57,053 nt of DNA from Clostridia bacterium. GTDB lineage: Bacteria > Bacillota > Clostridia > Christensenellales > Aristaeellaceae. Positions 52,542 through 57,053 of this stretch are shown in pieces (within the stretch, counting starts at the first letter, position 1; each line of letters starts with the position of its first letter). The stretch is taken from assembly GCA_017429265.1 (NCBI GenBank), contig JAFRPG010000057.1, forward strand, positions 1-57,053, given 5' to 3'. The notes below the pieces were generated by a model. It was not told where the DNA came from. It saw only the letters and a list, made by a program, of their open reading frames with translations, and ran no database searches. A program made the translations under genes and the position numbers.

Positions 52542-54293
52542 ATGCAGGGAGCCAAGAACAAGAAAGTTATCATCGGAGCCATCGCCGTCATCGCGGTCAT
52601 CGTGATCGTCGGCCTGCTGACCGGCTGGTTCGGACTGAGCAAGAAACCCGAAGCCGACAAGCCGGCCGCGACGACCCAGGAAGCCACCGCGACAAATGCG
52701 CCCGAGGCGGCCCCGACGGAGCCTGAGAAGGCGCCCGGGACGGAGGAAACCGCCGCGCCGACCGAGCCTGAGACGGTTCCCGCCGCGGGCAAGGTCATCA
52801 TCACCGCCATCGCGGACGATCCCGAGGAAATGGATCCTACCCGCAATTCTTATTCCCGCTCCAGCCGTGTGCTGCAGAACCTCTTCGTCGGCCTGTACAA
52901 GCTCGACGCGGACGGCACCACCTACGTTCCGGCCATGGCGGATCACTATGACGTGTCCGAGGACGGCCTCGTGTACACCTTCACCCTCAAGGAGGGCCTG
53001 AAGTGGTCCGACGGCTCCCCGCTGACGGCCCGCGACTTCGAGTTCTCCTGGATCCGCGCGCTGGCGCCCGACTCCCGCTGCGCCTCCGACCTCTGGATCA
53101 TCAAGAACGGCAAGGCCTACAACAACAGTGAGTGCAAGGCTGAGGAAGTCGGCGTGAAGGCCCTCGACGATCTCACCTTCCAGGTGACCCTCGAGAACAA
53201 CACCCCCTGGCTGATCTCCCTGACCGCCACCACCTCCTTCTTCCCGGTGAAGAAGGACCTGGTCGAGAACAACGACAACTGGAAGGCCAGCGTGGACACC
53301 TATGTCTCCAACGGCCCGTTCATGCTCGTTGAGTTCCGCCACTCCAACAAGCTGATCCTCAAGAAGAACCCGAACTACTACTCCGCCGACACCGTCAAGA
53401 TCGACGAGGTCGACTTCGTGGTCATCGCCAACTCCAGCGCCGAGCTGATCGCCTACGGCAACGGCGAGATCAACGTCTCCACCAACCTCGACGCCGAGGC
53501 CCTCAAGCGCTACGCCGGCACCGAGGAGTTCCACACCTCCGGTCGCGTCGGCATCCAGTACTGCGACTTCAACTGCAACCTGCCCGAGTTCTCCGACAAG
53601 CGCGTCCGTCAGGCCTTCGCCATGGCGATCAACCGCCAGTCCCTGCTGACCATGCTCGGCATCGTGGAGCCCGCCGTGTACGGCTTCGTGCCCTATGCAC
53701 AGCCCTCTCTGACCGACTCCTCTAAGTCCTACCGCGAGGTGGCGGGCGACATGTTCAAGGAAGATGTCGCCGAGGCCAAGCGCCTGCTGGCTGAGGCCGG
53801 CTATCCCGACGGCGCCGGCTTCCCCGAGGTGGTCATCGTGACCAAGAACGACGAGCAGCAGCTGCGCATGGCGCAGATCCTCAGCCAGATGTGGAAGGAC
53901 AACCTCGGCATCAGCTGCAAGATCGACCCGCGTGAGTCCTCCTCCTACTGGGGCGACCTCGCCCGCGGCGACTTCTCCGTGGACCGCAACGGCTACACCG
54001 TCGACTATGCCGACGCCAGCGCCAACCTCAAGATCTGGGTCACCGGCTCCAACGCCTCCGAGAACCAGTGGGACGATCCGGTCTATGACGAGCTGTTCAA
54101 CAAGACCCTGGCCATGACCGACCCCGCCGAGCGCGAGGCTGCCCTGATCGAGGCCGAGAAGTATCTGGCCGACCAGATGCCCGGCATGCCCATGTACTCC
54201 TACGACAACCAGTACCTGGTCAAGCCCAACGTCACCGGCGTCACCTGCAACCCCATCGGCCACATCTTCTACGAGTACGCCGACATCAAGTAA
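52542..54293 (+). CDS. Oligopeptide ABC transporter substrate-binding protein
   Basis: This 583-residue SBP_bac_5 family protein captures peptides or similar ligands outside the cell. An N-terminal membrane helix (IIGAIAVIAVIVIVGLLTGWFG) is followed by a ~65-residue Pro/Glu/Thr-rich linker, then the binding domain with family motifs DPTRNSYSRSSRVLQNLF, TFTLKEGLKWSDGSPLTARDFEFSW and VRQAFAMAINR. There is no lipobox cysteine, so it is probably held by an uncleaved anchor. No permease or ATPase genes are adjacent. TAAGGAGGA lies nine bases before ATG 52542; a TTG at 52536 is an unlikely alternative. Confidence 0.9.
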   Translation: MQGAKNKKVIIGAIAVIAVIVIVGLLTGWFGLSKKPEADKPAATTQEATATNAPEAAPTEPEKAPGTEETAAPTEPETVPAAGKVIITAIADDPEEMDPTRNSYSRSSRVLQNLFVGLYKLDADGTTYVPAMADHYDVSEDGLVYTFTLKEGLKWSDGSPLTARDFEFSWIRALAPDSRCASDLWIIKNGKAYNNSECKAEEVGVKALDDLTFQVTLENNTPWLISLTATTSFFPVKKDLVENNDNWKASVDTYVSNGPFMLVEFRHSNKLILKKNPNYYSADTVKIDEVDFVVIANSSAELIAYGNGEINVSTNLDAEALKRYAGTEEFHTSGRVGIQYCDFNCNLPEFSDKRVRQAFAMAINRQSLLTMLGIVEPAVYGFVPYAQPSLTDSSKSYREVAGDMFKEDVAEAKRLLAEAGYPDGAGFPEVVIVTKNDEQQLRMAQILSQMWKDNLGISCKIDPRESSSYWGDLARGDFSVDRNGYTVDYADASANLKIWVTGSNASENQWDDPVYDELFNKTLAMTDPAEREAALIEAEKYLADQMPGMPMYSYDNQYLVKPNVTGVTCNPIGHIFYEYADIK

Positions 54294-54307
54294 TCAAGGC
54301 TTCACCG

Positions 54308-54333
54308 GCCCTCCCCGCGCGGGAGGGCTTTTT
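54308..54333 (+). terminator. Terminator of the peptide-binding protein gene
   Basis: GCCCTCCC and GGGAGGGC form an 8-bp stem with loop CGCGC, followed by TTTTT. This is a textbook rho-independent terminator. Confidence 0.93.
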
Positions 54334-54378
54334 GGTACTCCGGATGCCCGAAAAAGTGCGTTCCGCGGGCGGAAACGG

Positions 54379-54407
54379 TTGACGAACACAGGGGCTTGCG
54401 TTAAAAT
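54379..54407 (+). promoter_or_regulatory. Promoter of the membrane pyrophosphatase gene
   Basis: TTGACG (54379-54384) and TAAAAT (54402-54407) are 17 bases apart, 77 bases before the hppA start. Confidence 0.7.
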
Positions 54408-54484
54408 ATGTAACAGGACTTCGGCAGCCCGCCGTTGGCGGGACCGTGTCCGCGAACCGGAAAGAAAGGGCGGTTTGATCTTTC

Positions 54485-56662
<2,178 letters not shown>

Positions 56663-56677
56663 TCCGGATCCAAAATG

Positions 56678-56705
56678 CCTCCCTGCATCGCGCGGGGAGG
56701 TTTTT
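56678..56705 (+). terminator. Terminator of hppA
   Basis: CCTCCC and GGGAGG form the stem, with loop TGCATCGCGCG, followed by TTTTT. It resembles the terminator at 54308 in sequence. Confidence 0.88.
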
Positions 56706-56948
56706 CGGTGCTCTTCTCTATTTGCCTGACTTTTTCGGGCTCATTACGGAAAGCTCAGGAAAACCATATGGGGGGGATACGCACTCTGCGGAGCGCGCCA
56801 GGGGCTTTCCGATCGCCCCTGGACCCTTCGGAAGCATGTCTTCCTTGTGTGGTATTGGGTAAAGTATAGTGGATAAAAAACCTTTCAAACCCAAAGACTA
56901 TCTTTTACGGGACGGCCCCGAAGGAGTCCAGAGGATTCGGAGCGCCCG

Positions 56949-56973
56949 GAAAACTGTCCGGGGGACAGTTTTC
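56949..56973. repeat. Short intergenic palindrome (REP-like)
   Basis: GAAAACTGTCC (56949-56959) and GGACAGTTTTC (56963-56973) form a perfect 11-bp stem with loop GGG. There is no T-run. Palindromes of this sort often occur in many copies between genes of gut Clostridia; only one is in this window. The stretch 56706-57053 otherwise shows no gene I can support. Confidence 0.5.
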
Positions 56974-57053
56974 AGCGGAGAATGGGCGGCAGCCCCGGAT
57001 CGATCGGAAAGCCCTCTGGTGCGCCCGCAGGTGCATACCCTCATCAACGGAGC

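Noticed and set aside
56675..56869. A 64-residue frame after hppA
   Set aside because: It starts inside the hppA terminator and shows no motif or ribosome binding site.

Overview
The window looks like a piece of chromosome from a high-GC Clostridia-like member of the Bacillota, probably an uncultured host-associated lineage. The evidence is the gene order rimP-nusA-ylxR-ylxQ-infB-rbfA-nrnA-truB, the short HisG/HisZ form of ATP phosphoribosyltransferase, a YlbF-family protein, DUF1292 and DUF6171 proteins, and strong AGGAGG-type ribosome binding sites. From about 18.4 kb to the right end the DNA is very GC-rich and gene-dense. The left 18.4 kb has a more balanced base composition and is accessory DNA.

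Accessory region, 1-18430. It starts inside a recombinase module (HTH/zinc-finger protein, SHOCT-like protein, two tandem large serine recombinases). A phosphate block follows (Na/Pi cotransporter with a PhoU-like tail, HAD-IIA phosphatase, PhoB/PhoR-like two-component pair), then a frameshifted recombinase C-terminal relic. Next is a tight same-strand cassette, 9390-17986. It holds a recombinase that has lost its catalytic serine but carries a long C-terminal extension, three further proteins that share motifs or a domain with that extension, a Fic-fold protein whose catalytic histidine is arginine, several small zinc-ribbon or unknown proteins, an RNA ligase and a HAD phosphatase of the RNA-repair type. 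The cassette ends at a terminator, a repeat resembling an IS end, a 55-residue N-terminal recombinase relic on the minus strand, and an AEC-family transporter gene that lacks its N-terminus. This last pair marks the right edge of the island.

Core region, 18431-57053. It contains an aldo/keto reductase with ferredoxin clusters, an ABC exporter and an SDR. The rimP-to-truB translation operon follows, interrupted between infB and rbfA by a RelB/DinJ-ParE toxin-antitoxin pair with its own promoter. After it come an AT-rich WG-repeat lipoprotein, an MrfA-like helicase, a HAD protein and a sugar-nucleotide epimerase. On the minus strand are the histidine operon hisZ-G-D-B-A-IE (without hisC, hisH or hisF here), a Cof-type HAD gene, and a seven-gene operon (ylbF, ketopantoate-reductase-like, GH51, DUF6171, mltG, U32 peptidase, YczE-like). 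The right end carries an ATPase-CYTH fusion, two small membrane proteins, an oligopeptide-binding protein with an uncleaved anchor and a membrane pyrophosphatase.

The best candidate for an undescribed system is the 9390-17986 cassette. It combines a repeated unknown domain, a Fic fold without the Fic histidine and an RNA-repair pair, carried on a mobile island. All functional statements come from reading the sequence; no database search was possible.
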